A stretch of 64,000 nucleotides of DNA from Trichinella spiralis. Lineage: Eukaryota > Nematoda > Enoplea > Trichinellida > Trichinellidae. Below the pieces are notes generated by a model. That model had not been told where the DNA came from and did no database searches. It was given only the letters and a program-made list of their open reading frames with translations. Shown piece after piece: positions 1 through 13,279 of this stretch. The number at the start of each line of letters is the position of its first letter. Within the stretch, counting starts at the first letter, position 1. The translations under genes were made by a program, and so were the position numbers. Where the stretch lies: the NCBI GenBank assembly GCA_000181795.3, contig CM012953.1, positions 5,582,454 through 5,646,453 of the forward strand, written 5' to 3'.

Positions 1-2070
1 TATGGTTTTATTATGATCAATATTTTTTAGAAATGAAAATCCTTTTATTTATCATTGAAATATCATATTTGCAAAAGAATAATGTTTCTTTCACTTTCTT
101 CCAAAGGTTAACAAACACTGCATGGTTGAAATATTTGCTAGCAGAAAAAATTTACATTCAAAAAGTTCGCATAATATAAAAAAACGGATCACTCTGCTTT
201 GTGAAGCATGCATGCAGTCAGTTAGTTCAATTACACTTCAAAGTGAATATTTATTTTAAATAATTTGCTTTGGCTAATGTAAGTAAATGCAAATTTTCAC
301 TGTACGTCAATGAATACTGCATGTTGTAGGAACCTCAGTGCGAACAAATTGCATAATCAATAATATAGGAATTTTATTATAATTTTGTATAAAGACTGAA
401 AGTGATAAAATTTGAAGTAATATTGAAAATTATTATAACTAAACTTGTTTTTGAAGCCATTTTGGACATGTCATATCTTGTAATAAAAAGTAAGTTTGAA
501 CATCCAATAAAAGCTTTTCAAAATGATCGCACAGAATTAATTTTATTCAGAAGAAGCACTACAAAAATTGACTGGGCTATAACTTCATTATTTCTGCAAT
601 TTTTATTGAAATTTTTTAATAAAGTAAAACTTGGAAATGTTAAGTTGTTAAAAGAAATAAAATCTTCCAAGTGTTTAGTATGCTTTGCTTTTTATCTTAT
701 GTGTGATATAATTTGATGTTGCTTGTTTAATTTCTGAAATGTACATTCATTGCACATTAGCTGCAGTTGAAAGCGAAACTCTGCATAAACCGTACACAGT
801 TTTGGTAGAAATTGTAATAATTATTGTGCAAAATATTGTCCAAACAGTTTTTTCGTAAAAAAATTTGAGAAAAGTGCATTTTGTTAAAATATTGCTCAAA
901 AAATTTTCAGTTGGATTGTTTTCTAGTCCATTTCCGACATTTGCTTGTCTTGGTATGTCATCAGTTTTTCTGGTCGAGTCAAACATTTTGCTATTTTTTG
1001 CGCAGAAATGCTAAAATTATTTTTAACTAGTTTCTTTTTAAATCAAAATGAATATTTTTTGCCCTCTTTTATCGTACTGCTTGTAACTATGCTTGCGCAT
1101 CATTTGCAAGGCAACAGCTGATCAAGATTGGTCAAATCGTTGCTTTCAATTATAAGAGATATTGCAATTGCAGCGTATTATACATGCATATATATATATT
1201 GGTTAATTTAATTTAAAGTTTACGGTGTTATTTTAAAAATGTAATGCTGCTGATTATTTCGTTTGTTTGTTTGTTTGTTTGTTTGTTTTGTTTTGGGGAA
1301 AAAATTTTAAACTCAAAATGCAAGAATGCAAAACAGGTTATGTGGCATGTTGGCTTATGGTAGAAGTTTTCTTACTGAAGAACCGTAAACAATCAATAAT
1401 AGCGGATAGGGGTCAGCTTTGCTCTTCTTCTGTGAGGTTACTTTATTTTCACATCAACTGACCGTTGCTGAGCTTCATGGAAAAGTAAACTTTAGTTAGC
1501 AAAAGTGGAAGCTGAGGAAGCTGATTGAATATCTGCAGTAAAAACACTTTTCTTTGCTTTCTGTTCCATTATTCACTTTTGCAATTGTCGACGAGTTCGA
1601 GAAATCGAGAGAGTCCAGTGTGTCGCTGGTGTAGCAATACTGACCAATCACAATACGTCTGCAGAGTAGAATGGGTGAAAGAAATAAATCATTATCTTTT
1701 TCCAGCTGACTGTCAAATCAGATTCATAGAATAAGTAGGAAGCTAGTTATAGACATGATGCATTTAAAAATGAAGCATTCGAAACAACGAAACGAGCTTG
1801 AATTGCGTTTCGCTTTAATTTTGCTCAAATATACATAACATTTTCTTCTACATCCATTATATGCATATATATATATTATACGTATATGTATACTTTCTTC
1901 CCTTTAAGTTTCATTCATTCATTCATTCATTTTTCCCTTTTTTCTATTTTACTGCTAACACTATTTTTGTGTATCACACTTTTTTGAATTAAGTTTTGTT
2001 ATATTATTGTTTTTATGAAAATTTTAATAAATTTCCATTGTAAAATGTGCTGGTTTTAAGGAAAACCCCT
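1..2070. other. Gene-free flank with simple repeats
   Basis: I see no convincing exon here on either strand. The open frames are short, A+T-driven and have no recognisable motif. A (GTTT)n run lies near 1261-1290 and an (ATTC)n run near 1909-1930. The last part should hold the 5' leader or promoter of the TGF-beta ligand. A TTTTAAG acceptor at about 2054-2060, ten bases before the ligand's ATG, could be a spliced-leader site or the end of a 5' UTR intron. Confidence 0.5.
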
Positions 2071-3187
2071 ATGGCTAACTACAAAATGCTCCGCTTTCTG
2101 GTCACTTTGTTGTTGATGACCACTTCGAGTAAATCAAGCACAGTTGATTCATCACCAACCGCATCGAAGCCATTAGAAAAGATTACGACCGATTTTGATG
2201 GACAATTATACAGTGCCGGTGAAAGGATGTTACTCCAAGTGGACCCAGGAGAGCCATCTGATGAAGAAATTATTCAAGATGAAATGGATGAAAAGTACAA
2301 TTCACAAGACAAAGTACAACCAGATTTAGATAGTGAAGCTCTATCATCTCTTAGTCAAGAACTGTTTGACAGTGCTGCAGTAGATAATAATAATAATTAC
2401 GCCCATTCTTGGACCAATAAGCATCCGCTGATGATGATGTCATCTTCACAAAAGGTGGTTGATTTCATTAGTGGAACTCAAATCAGTATTGAAGATACAC
2501 AAGATCAAACTTTTGGTCCTGTTGGAAATGAAACTTTAGAAGATTATATTCGCCATAACTGCACTTCTTGCCTACTTCGAGAAGAAGCGAAATTAGCAAG
2601 AATTGAACGCGTCAAAGTGGAATTACTTCACAAGCTTGGTTTGAAAAATCCTCCAAATTCAACAATGAAAACTCTTCCACCGATGCTTCCACATTTGAAT
2701 GATCTGTTAAATAAATGGGGTTTCAACGCTCACAGTGGCTTATTAAGTGATAGCCCATACGTTGATCGTGACGATCTTCGTCCAGAAGATGATTCTGCAA
2801 AGTTGGAGCAAATTTACATCATTGGTCAGAAACGTAAGCAATTTTTTCAATTAATTAAATGAAATTTAATAAATAGTGTAAAATTTCTTTTAAATCAATT
2901 TTTAGTTAAGAGAATAAAATTTGATGAATTTTAAGAAATTCAATTTCCAGATGTTAACTTGCGACCAATCAACAAATGCAGCTTGAAATAAAGAGACTTG
3001 ACAGATTTTTCACTTAATGCTCATTAATCATTTTTTGTAACTTGAACAAATTCATCAAAATTTTAAAACATAATTTACATTTTAAAAAGATATTTAAATT
3101 AATTTCTTTTATTCAATAATTATATAGTAAATAAATAAGAAAAAGCGAAACAACTATTGCATTAATAATGTTGTTTTATAAACATAC

Positions 3188-3232
<45 letters not shown>

Positions 3233-6200
3233 CATGAATANNNNNNNNNNGATAAGTATAAGTATATGTTGTATTGATGTAAATGGAAGTAATTGTAAAG
3301 GTTAGCATGAAACAAACAACTGATAATGGTTACAATCAGTCAGTAGCAAGGTAGGCTGAGATTAGGTGAGAAAATAATTCATTATGCAACAAGTCTGGAT
3401 GCCATGCAAAGTGGCTTGGCGTTGACCGTCACAATAAAATGCATGTAGCCAATTCTGTCGGCAGCCTGTGATTACAGAAACAATTAATTACATAACAAGA
3501 TGGCGGCGTAGATCAGCTGATTCTGTATTGTCTAGAAATTTATTTTTGCGTGAAGGTGCTAGAATACAGAAAAGAAGAAGCGTCCAAGCGAATTCGAATA
3601 ATTCGTCACAACTGACCATTTTCAAAAGACAAAAGTTGACCCTGCGTTCGATTACATAGTAAAGCAGTTATCCAAGCTTTCCCATTGCTATTGGCTATTG
3701 TCTTATTCTGTCTGATAGTTATGTGCCAATTTTTGTAGACAGTATGCCGCAGACGGAATTTGCATTATCCAATTTCTTTTTTACCAATCATTTTCTCATG
3801 TAATTTTCATTTTTCCAATCTTTTAAACGATAACGATAATTTCCATAAATAGACAACTAGTCCTTTTTTAAATTTAAATCCATCATCCATCCAGTTGATG
3901 ACGTTGTTGTGATTAAATAGCATATAAATATATACTTTAATATTAAGATGAAGTTTTTAAAATTACATTTTAAAGCAAAAAAAATGAGCAGGTTGTTGTT
4001 TATTTTTACATTTTATTCATAATTCTTGTAATGATTACAATTTCATATGTCATTAATAAGAATAAAAAACAACATACTACAATCACTTTTCTGATAGCTG
4101 ACCGACCTCATACATCAAAATTATGCCAACGTCCTAATTATAAAGCTGATAATTATAGTAAATCAAATAAGGACATGTTGATTATTGGCAACAAAATAAA
4201 TCAACAAACATATTTAAAAATAAACAAATTTTTTAAAATTCAAAAAAAAAACTTTTTTTTCAACTTTTTATTATTTTTTCTAAGAAATTTATAATATTGT
4301 ATGAAATAATTTTATTTATTTAATTCGATTGTCATTATTTTAAATTTCGTATTGCGGTTTAAATTTCATTTTTCAGCTGTCACCAAAGTAAAACTGACTT
4401 TTCACGAAAATTTTCCAACTTTGTTAGTTAAACTACTTATTATTGTCATTTTGATGTTAAACTTGTCATTAATGATGTGCATGCATTAATCTTCTTGAAG
4501 CTTTGATGGAAATTGATGAACACATTATTAACAAACTGAAATTAATTTAATTTAAATAAAACTGGAATATTAACAAATGTAAATTTTATCAAGGTTGTAA
4601 TGTAAATAAATAAACAAATGTATTTTCATTGATATAAATGGTTTCAATTTTTATGAAATTGAAAAAAATGTTATTTTGTTTCATTACACTCTTGGTAATT
4701 TTTATTTAACAAAAATGGTTAATATTTTTTAAGCAGAAAAATCCTAAGAACTTTTTCCTAAAATTCCATAAGGAAGTAATGCTTCTGTAAAAGCATAAGT
4801 ATCATATAATTTATTAAACATATATGTGCATTAAATGATATTTTGGTTTTATACTTGCAATGTATTGAATATTGCTAAGAATTATATCTTCCAATGTCGA
4901 TGATTAAAGTTCACTGATAAATCCTGAAAAAAACTAAATAAATTAAAAATGATTTCTTATGATAAGGGGTAATGATAGAGATTGATACAGTTGAGCAGTT
5001 ATTTATATTACATTTACAGAAAAAACGGTAAAGTTTATTAACACATTAAAAAATGCATAATTTGAAATGAATATTGTTCTAGCAACTGAATCTCTGAAGT
5101 TCAATGAAATTGATGATGACATGGTGTACTTCCAAATTTCACAAGAAACTCAGAGTAATTTCATCGAAAGTGCTCAGCTGCATTTCTATGTACGCTCTGA
5201 TCAAATCAGCAGTGATACTAACCCAGCAAAAATTATAATATACCAATACAACGACGCCAGTGGTGATGTAATATATTCAAAAAACAAACCGTTTATAGCA
5301 ATAAAAACAAAACAATGATGCATGATACTGTTTTTAGAAAAGATTGATTAAAATTAAGGAATTCAAACGGCATGGACGTTTCAAAGGCCACTGGGATAAA
5401 ATTGACATAACATCTAGCGTTCGACTGTGGTTTTCAAAGCCAGAACGAAATTATGGTTTGCTAATACAAACTGTGAACAATAACATCAGTTTGACTTTTC
5501 CACCACCAGTAAAAATCACAGATGCTGATAAATACGTAAGTCGAATTTTAAAAGCAACCAGTAATTGAATAATTTCTATTTAAATAAATTGCCTTTTTGC
5601 ATAAATTTACCGTAAAAACGGAAATAATATTCTTATAGTAATTTCTTTATAAGTACAATATTACATCTACTCCATGAATATACGTACTTGATTTGATATA
5701 AAAATGTTAAACTTTACAATAAAAAATAGTGAATTTTTTATAACGACTGCGACAAGTTGACGAATAATTTTATCACCTTATTAACTTTATATTGTTTTTA
5801 GAACGAAAAGGTAATACGCAAATAAGGTATAGCATATCAGAAACAGTTTTAATATTTATGATATTAGATGAAAAAATTATGAATAAATAAATAAAAATAT
5901 ACATATGTGTGCAGAAGAACGTTTAGAATTTACAGTAAATTTAGCAAATAGTAACCAATAGCAAAACATTTTATAAAAAAAGTAAATATATTGCTCACAT
6001 ATATAAAATTAGAAGCAGAAATTATTTTTACAATGAAGTTTTACAATGCATTAATAAATCAGCTTTGATCTTGCTTAAATTGGAATTGTTACGATTTGGT
6101 AATTTTCAATGTAGTTTCATATGTGAAAGCAGGAATGAATACGTTGGATTTATTAATTATATTATATTATATTATATTACATTTCATTCTTATATTTCAT

Positions 6201-7592
6201 TTAAATGAAAAGGGAGTGATTAAATTTGGAGTAAAGTTAAAGCTTTAAGAAATAGTCTTTTTTGTAAATCAGCATTGTAAAATTTCAATTACTACTATTT
6301 TTAGTTGACCATAGTACCCAAGGCTTCCACATGAGAGAAAGGAGCAAAAATTTTTTCAACTGGATTCCAAATTGTTAATTTTTTCAAATGGACTTTATTA
6401 TTTTTTAATAATAACATTAAATAATTAAACCGTTTTAATATTGTATATCATTAAAAGAAAAAAAATTGAACCTCTAAGTTTCAACAATTCAGCAATGTTA
6501 TATAGCGCTTGCATCATTTCCAAATGAAAGCTACAAATATACTGCAACATGTAACAAACTAAATACAGTTTAGTATATTGCATTTTTATTAAATATTTAT
6601 TATTTTCATTAAAATAAAGTTTGAATTTTGTGTTTCAGAGCTTGGTTGAACTTGCTTTTTATAGCATGGCTTTGCTTGTTTGTTTGTATTTGATTAATTT
6701 TCAGTAATTTTCCGTTTAGAATTGATAATTAATTAACAGTTTCAAAGTAGATTCAATATTTGGTCAATTTAATTTATAATCAGTTCAGATTGTACGATAA
6801 AATTTTTTCACTTAACTTGTCATTATAAAGTACATATTGGTTTCAGTTTGCACAGGTGATAACTTTTGACGTACATGTCATGGATGATTGCTTCTTGATT
6901 TTAGAAAATATTTTATTGACAGTTAAAATCAGCTGTACAAAATGGCACGATGTAAGCATGAAATTCTTGTGAAACTGTACGTTTTTTATCTATATATGCA
7001 AATCACGATACTGTTCAAATATTTGCTTAATGATAATGCACCAATTGATGCCTGTCAGTAACTTTGCTATTCGTATGGTTAAGAAATTTCTTTTTCCAGT
7101 ATGCACTTTCAGCAACCGTAATTGACATGTATGCTGTGCATATAATATGCAAAACAGATTTATTTAAAACAATGAAAAATAATTAATATGAAATTGTTTT
7201 TTTAGACAACATATTTAAATGTAGCTGTACGCGATATGAAGGCACATCGTCGAAAGCGAGAAATACCAAGGATGAATTGCGGAGAGCGTGATAATGAAAC
7301 ACGCTGTTGCCGTTTTCCGTTGGTGATTGATTTTGAAAGTTTTGGTTGGGATTGGGTAATTGCGCCCAAAAAGTATCTTGCATATTATTGTTCCGGAGAA
7401 TGCCCATTTCGACATTTGCAACGTTATTTGCATACTCATCTTGTACAACAGTCAAACCCGCGTGGCAACATCGGTCCTTGCTGTTATCCAACACAAATGG
7501 CACCAATTTTGATGGTCTATTTCAATGAAAACAAGGAAGTGCTGGTATCCAAGATTCCTGGGATGGTCGTCTCGCGGTGCGGATGTGCCTGA
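2071..7592 (+). CDS. Myostatin/GDF8-11-like TGF-beta family ligand, 4 exons
   Basis: Secreted dimeric growth factor precursor, about 510 residues. Exons 2071-2833, 5083-5267, 5338-5535 and 7206-7592 join in phase without a stop. The N-terminus (MANYKMLRFLVTLLLMTTSS) is a signal peptide. An acidic, poorly conserved stretch follows, then a propeptide with a CTSC pair (C164, C167) and the amphipathic latency helix (ARIERVKVELLHKL) typical of GDF8/GDF11. Exons 2-3 continue the propeptide; the exon 2 junction yields a PTES motif, as in vertebrate GDF8. A furin site RRKR (397-400) precedes a 110-residue mature domain with nine cysteines, FGWDWVIAPKKY, YCSGEC, NPRG and a final CGCA. The nine-cysteine pattern places it in the activin/GDF8/TGF-beta branch, not BMP. 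The precursor is longer than vertebrate myostatin (375 residues) because of the acidic insert. It should act through type I/II receptor kinases and SMADs. The exact nematode orthologue is not assigned. Confidence 0.93.
3183..3250. repeat. (TATATG)n microsatellite ending in a 10-N assembly gap
   Basis: About nine tandem copies of the hexamer TATATG (or GTATAT) run from about 3183 to 3238. They are followed by exactly ten N at 3241-3250. It lies inside intron 1 of the TGF-beta ligand. The gap probably marks a collapsed or unresolved repeat, so the true intron length is unknown. Confidence 0.9.
6155..6182. repeat. (ATTAT)n simple repeat
   Basis: Tandem TATAT/ATTAT pentamers in intron 3 of the TGF-beta ligand. 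No function is suggested. Confidence 0.8.
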
Positions 7593-9663
7593 ATTTTCCC
7601 CTATCCTCACTCACTTTCCAGCATCCTGCATGTCATAACGCATTGAAATTTTGTTCCAGAAAAAAAATACAAAAAAAAGTACATTAGATGGTGTTTTAAA
7701 CTAACACTTAAGTGCTTAGTTTTTGTTTTTACGGCGATGAAGAAAAAAAATGCATACAATTTTTCTTTGAAAAATTCAGACACACTATAGTGCCTGTTTA
7801 CAGCTAACGTTTGAAGAATCGCTGCCGTGAACGGGTGTCTGTTTTAATTTTAATTTTAATTTTAAAATACTGCTTATCCTGTATTTTAGGCAACGATTAT
7901 TGTTAGCCGGCTATGACATCCTATAATTTTGGGCATCTATTCCCAAAAGAAGGCTTGTTTTCAATTTTTTTTGTTGTTCTTCGTTTTTCTTTTCCTTAAG
8001 CTCTGCTCAAATTCCGCTCGCATTTTCCTTTTAGTAAAAATCACAAATGCTTTTTATTTTTACTTCTCATATGCAGCCTTTTATTAACTCTTATTATCCA
8101 ATTGCTCTGTTTGCTCTTTTCCATTCGCTTCTTTTTCCCATTTAATAAACGCGTTCATGATCCAAATCGCGCAATAACAATTTATTTATTCCTTATTTTT
8201 TTAAATACAATTTCGATTATCAAATTTCATTTTTATTTATACAAAAAAATGTTTAAGAAAAAAAATTTTCAGTTAAATTATTATAATAAATTTAAAATTA
8301 ACTACATATATTATAATGCATTGATAGTAGTAGTTTATCACCTAGCAAATGAATGCGAATATATATAATTCTTATTTTAATCATGAAACACACAATTCAA
8401 TTTTATTAATAATATAAATTCTGAAAAATGTAATTCGATTTAAAAAATGTATTTTAGCAATATCATTTTTCTTTCTTTTTCTATACTGATTTTCATATTC
8501 TACAACAATAGTAATGAAATAAATAGAAAATTTAATTAAAAAATAATTTTCTCAGCGAACAAAAAAGATATAAATCTGGTACACTATAGAAATTGATATA
8601 ACTTAATATGGGACACTCTGAGCATGAAAAATTTAAAACCCAATAATTTGGGTAACTGTATTTTCTAATACATTTCTGACATTTCTTTTTCCATAAGTGA
8701 TGCAAACCCAGCATAAATAGCTGTCATTATTACGGTCCATTAAACATCACCTTCCGTGTCAGGTTGAAAAAACAATTTGACAACGCCTTTTTTTAATTTT
8801 TCAATTACAAACAAACCGGCTTATAACTAGCTTATCATATGCATGCTATTCCAAGCAATCAAGAAAGGTTATAAAACAACAAAAATAAACGATTAGGTCA
8901 TTTGAAATGTAAAATAAGGAAAAATTCCACTAAAATTGTGATTCGTGCAAACACCCAATTAATTAATCATAATGGATCACCAACACATGCTAAATTGCTC
9001 GAGCAAAATATTCTTATTCAGCAATAAATTCTGTTTTTTATATCTCAGTACAATTTTAAAAAACAATTTATAAATGCATTTCATATAATAATAATAACAA
9101 TGACACCCATAATTCGTATAATACAACTATTTTTAGTTAACATATTTCAACTTACTATCATATGACATATTCTTTGAGCATTAATTTGAAAGTAAAGTTT
9201 TCCTCATCTAAAAGTATTTCACATTATGTTTCTTCCGTTTTTCTCACATTATTCTATTCACTTTCATGGGAATAGAACTTTATTATTTTAATATCTGTAC
9301 TTTCTCAAATTTCAAACAAATTTTGTATTACGTTATACATATACATACACACACACACACACACATATGTACGTATGACGAATATAAATTATTATAGCAC
9401 ATGTTGGCCACTTACTGCTCATGTATTATTCCATCAGTCAATACATGTATTGACAATGAAGTACAACTTTCAGTGATATAATCCATTTAGCAGTTAAACA
9501 TGAACTAACATGAAAATAAGAAAAGTCCAGCCAACTGCATTCGTATTTTACTGTAAAAAACAAAGCTGATAAATTTCCATGCGAATTTCAGTTTTCTTGA
9601 CTTAATTTTACTTTAAACTAATATAAATAATACACAAATTTGTACAATATTTCGTCACTTGGT
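7593..9663. other. Intergenic region after the TGF-beta ligand
   Basis: Contains the ligand's 3' UTR. The DNA between the ligand (+) and the convergent NCBP2AS2-like gene (-) is A+T-rich with homopolymer runs. An (AC)n microsatellite lies at 9345-9364. The open frames at 8102-8368 (+) and 8532-8714 (-) have no motif, no supporting splice pattern and A+T-biased composition. I see no gene. Confidence 0.5.
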
Positions 9664-10244
9664 TCAACGAAAAGTTTTCCAATTTTTTTCCCATTCATCT
9701 TTTAAAATAATAAAAAATCTGTTTTTAATGCCACTCAGCGTAGATTTAGGATTTTCAATTTTCATCTTGATCGTATCAGCTTTTACTTGATGCTGCATAA
9801 TTTCCCGAACTGAAATACAAAGAATTTTTAAGTACGCAATAAATGAAATATACATCATCCAATATACGCTATCATATAATTAAAATTTATTTAACATTAA
9901 GTTTTTTCTTATTATATCAATGCATAATTAGCGAACTGTTAGAAAATTTCTTTAAAATATCATAAAACAATGGAATGAAACGAATGCAATTCAAAATTAC
10001 TTTGTCTTCGAAAGTTCAAGTAAGAATATGCAGAAAGTTGAGCAATACGTCGAACTGGCCATGAATCTGAAATCTAAAACTTAAAACTTAAAAAACTTAT
10101 AAAACCGCTCTTAATAAAAACATTATATAAACAAAAAGATAATTAACATAACAAATTCAATGAAGTTAAGAAGTGATAAGAATTCTGTACCTTTCTTATG
10201 ACATCTTCATTATTTAATAACTGATAAACCAATCTTTTCAGCAT
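9664..10244 (-). CDS. NCBP2AS2-family mitochondrial microprotein, 3 exons
   Basis: Small protein of 90 residues. Exons on the minus strand are 10244-10191, 10073-10001 and 9809-9664, and all junction phases agree. The N-terminus is short, hydrophobic and basic (MLKRLVYQLLNNEDVIRK). The family core SDSWPVRRIAQLSAYSYL aligns with the SESRPIRRAAQLTAF block of human NCBP2AS2 (99 residues). A basic, aromatic C-terminus ends in KNWKTFR. The acceptor for exon 2 is the first of two neighbouring AGs (TTTTAG, not TTTCAG); only that one keeps the family core in frame. The human protein has been reported as mitochondrial and as a KRAS-interacting or hypoxia-linked microprotein; its molecular role is poorly known. 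The basic amphipathic N-terminus here fits a mitochondrial signal. The family call rests on one conserved block plus matching length and layout. Confidence 0.78.
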
Positions 10245-11184
10245 TTTCAAAATAGTGCGTTTGCAAGTTTCAGATCTAAAATACAATTCCAAACACGAAA
10301 CATTTCACACACATATAATCAAAGATGAAACATAACAGCAGAATCGTAAAAACATTAATAGTAATTACAAGCTTTACTCATGAAACAATATACATATTAT
10401 CTTGCAAAAATAACCGGGAACTGACAAAAAAAATAATGTTTAAAATTTAATTAAAGTAACATATTTACATACTCAAAACTTCAAGCATTTATTAGTAAAA
10501 CATTCCTGAAATAAAAACAACGTATTTTAATGAATTCCAACATGCAGCTACAGTAATTTAATTCTTCATCACGACGCACCTTATAGAATATACTAAACAT
10601 TTTTTTGAAAAATTAAAATTCAATTTAAATCACTTTATACATTTTAATGGATTTTAAAAGCTTCAATTCAGTATCAATTATATCATTTAATATTTGTGAA
10701 ATGCTACAGTAAGACAGTAAACTTGATTATGATTTCTGTTTACCACCTAATCTTGATAATTTCGCTCCTACTGCTTTTTCAAAAAAATTTGCTGCATCTG
10801 CTTACATTAACTTAATTTTTTTCTTTCTTGCATCTCAAGTTTGTGATATCGAGTACTCATTTTTTTAAGTTAAAAGCTATAATTATGTTTATCAGAAAGT
10901 AATGGTAATACCTTCGAGAGTAAGAATTGAAATTCAGTTTGAGAATAAACTGAGATTGTAGTTCTTTCTGTTTTTTATATAAATTTTTTATAAAGTTTTC
11001 AGTATTAGCAAAGTCATAATGTGAATTGTGATAGTTGTATAATTGCTTTGCCTTAACATAGGAGAGAATATAACTACGTTAAAACTTTGAATAATTCGAA
11101 TTTTATATATGAACAGTATTGTTGTGCTGTCTAATTCTTTTTGATAATATGCTATTTAACTAAAGATTTTCAATTTGTTATAGG
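10245..11184. other. Divergent intergenic region between NCBP2AS2-like and PFDN5
   Basis: About 940 bp separating a minus-strand start from a plus-strand start, so it should hold promoters for both. No distinctive motif was seen. TTGTTATAG ends one base before the PFDN5 ATG and is a good spliced-leader acceptor candidate at 11182-11183. Confidence 0.45.
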
Positions 11185-12398
11185 ATGGATTCTAGAAATG
11201 CAGATAAACAGCAAGTGGTAAACAGTCATGATTTTAAAGAATGTTCTTTAGTGGAATTAACGCAAGCTCAACAACAGACAGATGCGGTGAGAATTTATTA
11301 TCGCTTTCTTAATTTTAAAATTTCGAAAATTAACTTTCAGTATCAAGTTATTAGAATGCAGTATTTCCTATCTTATTTGATGAAATATATGTGGATGAGA
11401 AATTTTTTGTCAATGCTGATATTGAAATTTTAGAGTTTTAAGTGGACGTGATTAAAATTGTTAACTTGCTCTTTAATAGTAAATGTTAAACGAAAATTAT
11501 AAAAATACTGATTTGTCTCATTTTATTAGTTTTATATTTGAAATAAACATTTGTTTTACAATTTATGCTATTTATATAGTTTGTATTGTCATTTGTTGTT
11601 AGCAGAAACTCGACAGTTATTGATACTTTAATATACATATTGCTTGATGGTATAGTTTGCATTTAAAACTAATTTTAATTATAATATATACTTTCTATTT
11701 TTTAAATAATATGATTGTATTGCATTTCCTTTAACAGTTACTTGTTCGCTATTGCAAAATAATAAATTATAATAAAATAATATTTTCAAGTAAGTAGGTT
11801 GAGGAAACTTTTAAATAATTACTTGTTATGAATTTTTTTACGTAGGACTTGGCATTTTTTTTGGATTCAGAGCAAACTGTGAAAACAGCTCATAATGGTT
11901 TACAGGCCGCGTATGATGCGCTGACTAGATCAAGTGCTCAAGAAAATAACAAAACTTCGCTGGTGCCGATGACATTATCAGTTAATTAATACAACTCTTT
12001 TATTTATAACGTTTATTTTTAGTTTTTCTTTTTTAGTTATATGTACCAGCAACTTTGACTGATACTAAGCACTATGTTATAGATATTGGTGCTGGGTTTT
12101 ATGTGGAAATGGTATGTTTTAAATTTTGTCACATCTATATTACGTTAATAATTTATTTTGTACAGAACAAAGACAGAGCGATGGATTATTATAAACGAAA
12201 GCTGTTGCTTATTGAAAGACAGCAGTGTCAGCTACAGGAAATTGTTGAAGAAAAACGTAGATTAAAAGCAAGTAAGGCAATTGATTTAGCTTTTACTGGT
12301 GCAGTTTTTTCAGTTCGAATTCTTTAGTCATTGCAGATGCATTAAAACAACGTATAAGGGAAGCTGCATTGAAGCAAAGTTATAATGAAAAGAAATAG
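11185..12398 (+). CDS. PFDN5: Prefoldin subunit 5 (alpha-type), 5 exons
   Basis: Subunit of the hexameric prefoldin co-chaperone, which hands nascent actin and tubulin to the CCT chaperonin in the cytosol. The protein is 159 residues (human PFDN5 is 154). Exons 11185-11286, 11846-11980, 12037-12111, 12166-12271 and 12337-12398 keep phase throughout. The layout is that of an alpha prefoldin: an N-terminal coiled-coil helix, the central hairpin strands carrying LVPMTLSLYVPATL and IDIGAGFYVEM (human SSMYVPGKL and IDVGTGYYVEK), then a C-terminal coiled-coil helix rich in K, R, E and Q. The ATG lies one base after a TATAG acceptor with no coding exon upstream, which suggests trans-splicing. The N-terminal ~25 residues are polar and longer than usual. 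Confidence 0.93.
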
Positions 12399-13279
12399 CT
12401 GTCGAAATTCTTTTATAGCATCATTCGTCTATCGATAAAATATACAAAAATTTAACTGTTTTTTTAGTAAAGGGTTTTTTGTGCTGTCAAAATGTCTTTT
12501 TAACATTACCTATTACCATCACATAATTTTCATTTATTGCACAGTATTTCCTTATATGGTAAAATCGATACAATCTGATTATAATTTGATTATTTTTTGA
12601 ATAGGAAAAAGTCAGTAGTAGCTGAGTAATGATAAATGGAAATATGCAGTCTTAAGATGCAAAAGTCATTTGAAATTTTTTATATTAAAGGTAATGTATT
12701 GCAGTAATGTACTGAGACTGATGAAATACCAATAAATGATCATGGACAAAATTTTTTTATGGGTAAAGCTATTGATTACATTCTGTTGTACATCCATTTC
12801 CTAAACATTATATAAATATAAACATTTAATAATATTTTAATTGATTAAATTTTTTATTTTATTTTTTATTACAAAATATTCTTCAAGTTGAGTTTTTGTT
12901 ACCTTATTATCATTTTTGTCTGTTTACTGTATGTTTTAACGTGATTATCTTTACAAAATTTCTAATTTTTCGGTGTTTTTGCTCAGTTTGCTCACAGACA
13001 GTTTTTTTTATCATTTTAATGTTAGTTGTATGAAATACGCATTTATTTATTTATTTAATTTAATGCTTTATCGTGGTTCAGAAATGTGTACGCGTAGATA
13101 CCAGTGTTTTACGTTTGCATATTGAACATGGTTACTTTATTTTAAGGTTTACAAGCTCTTGCACAATATAATGAAGTTCATTCACTGCCTTTGTACCTGC
13201 TGCTTATTTAAGTGTAACTGTTTTTAGGAAGGTTTTTTAATTTTAGCCTTTATGCTTATTATTCTGCATTCAGTTTTCT
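12399..13279. other. Spacer between PFDN5 and the mitochondrial DnaJ gene
   Basis: About 880 bp between two plus-strand genes. It holds the PFDN5 3' UTR and should hold the DnaJ promoter. No exon, RNA gene or repeat is evident. The spacing is longer than usual for an operon, so I do not propose one. Confidence 0.45.

Noticed and set aside
402-716. 104-codon plus-strand frame
   Set aside because: Low-complexity I/K/L/F composition expected from A+T-rich DNA, no motif, no splice-compatible partner, no start context.
4031-4294. 87-codon frame in intron 1 of the TGF-beta ligand
   Set aside because: Ends in a K/F/L run from homopolymers and lies within an intron supported by phase and homology.
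5020-5082. Earlier start for exon 2 of the TGF-beta ligand at the TTTACAG acceptor
   Set aside because: Phase is compatible but an in-frame TAA follows at 5058. The acceptor at 5081-5082 removes the stop and gives the family PTES motif.
7183-7506. 107- and 77-codon minus-strand frames over the TGF-beta domain
   Set aside because: Shadows of the conserved plus-strand mature domain.
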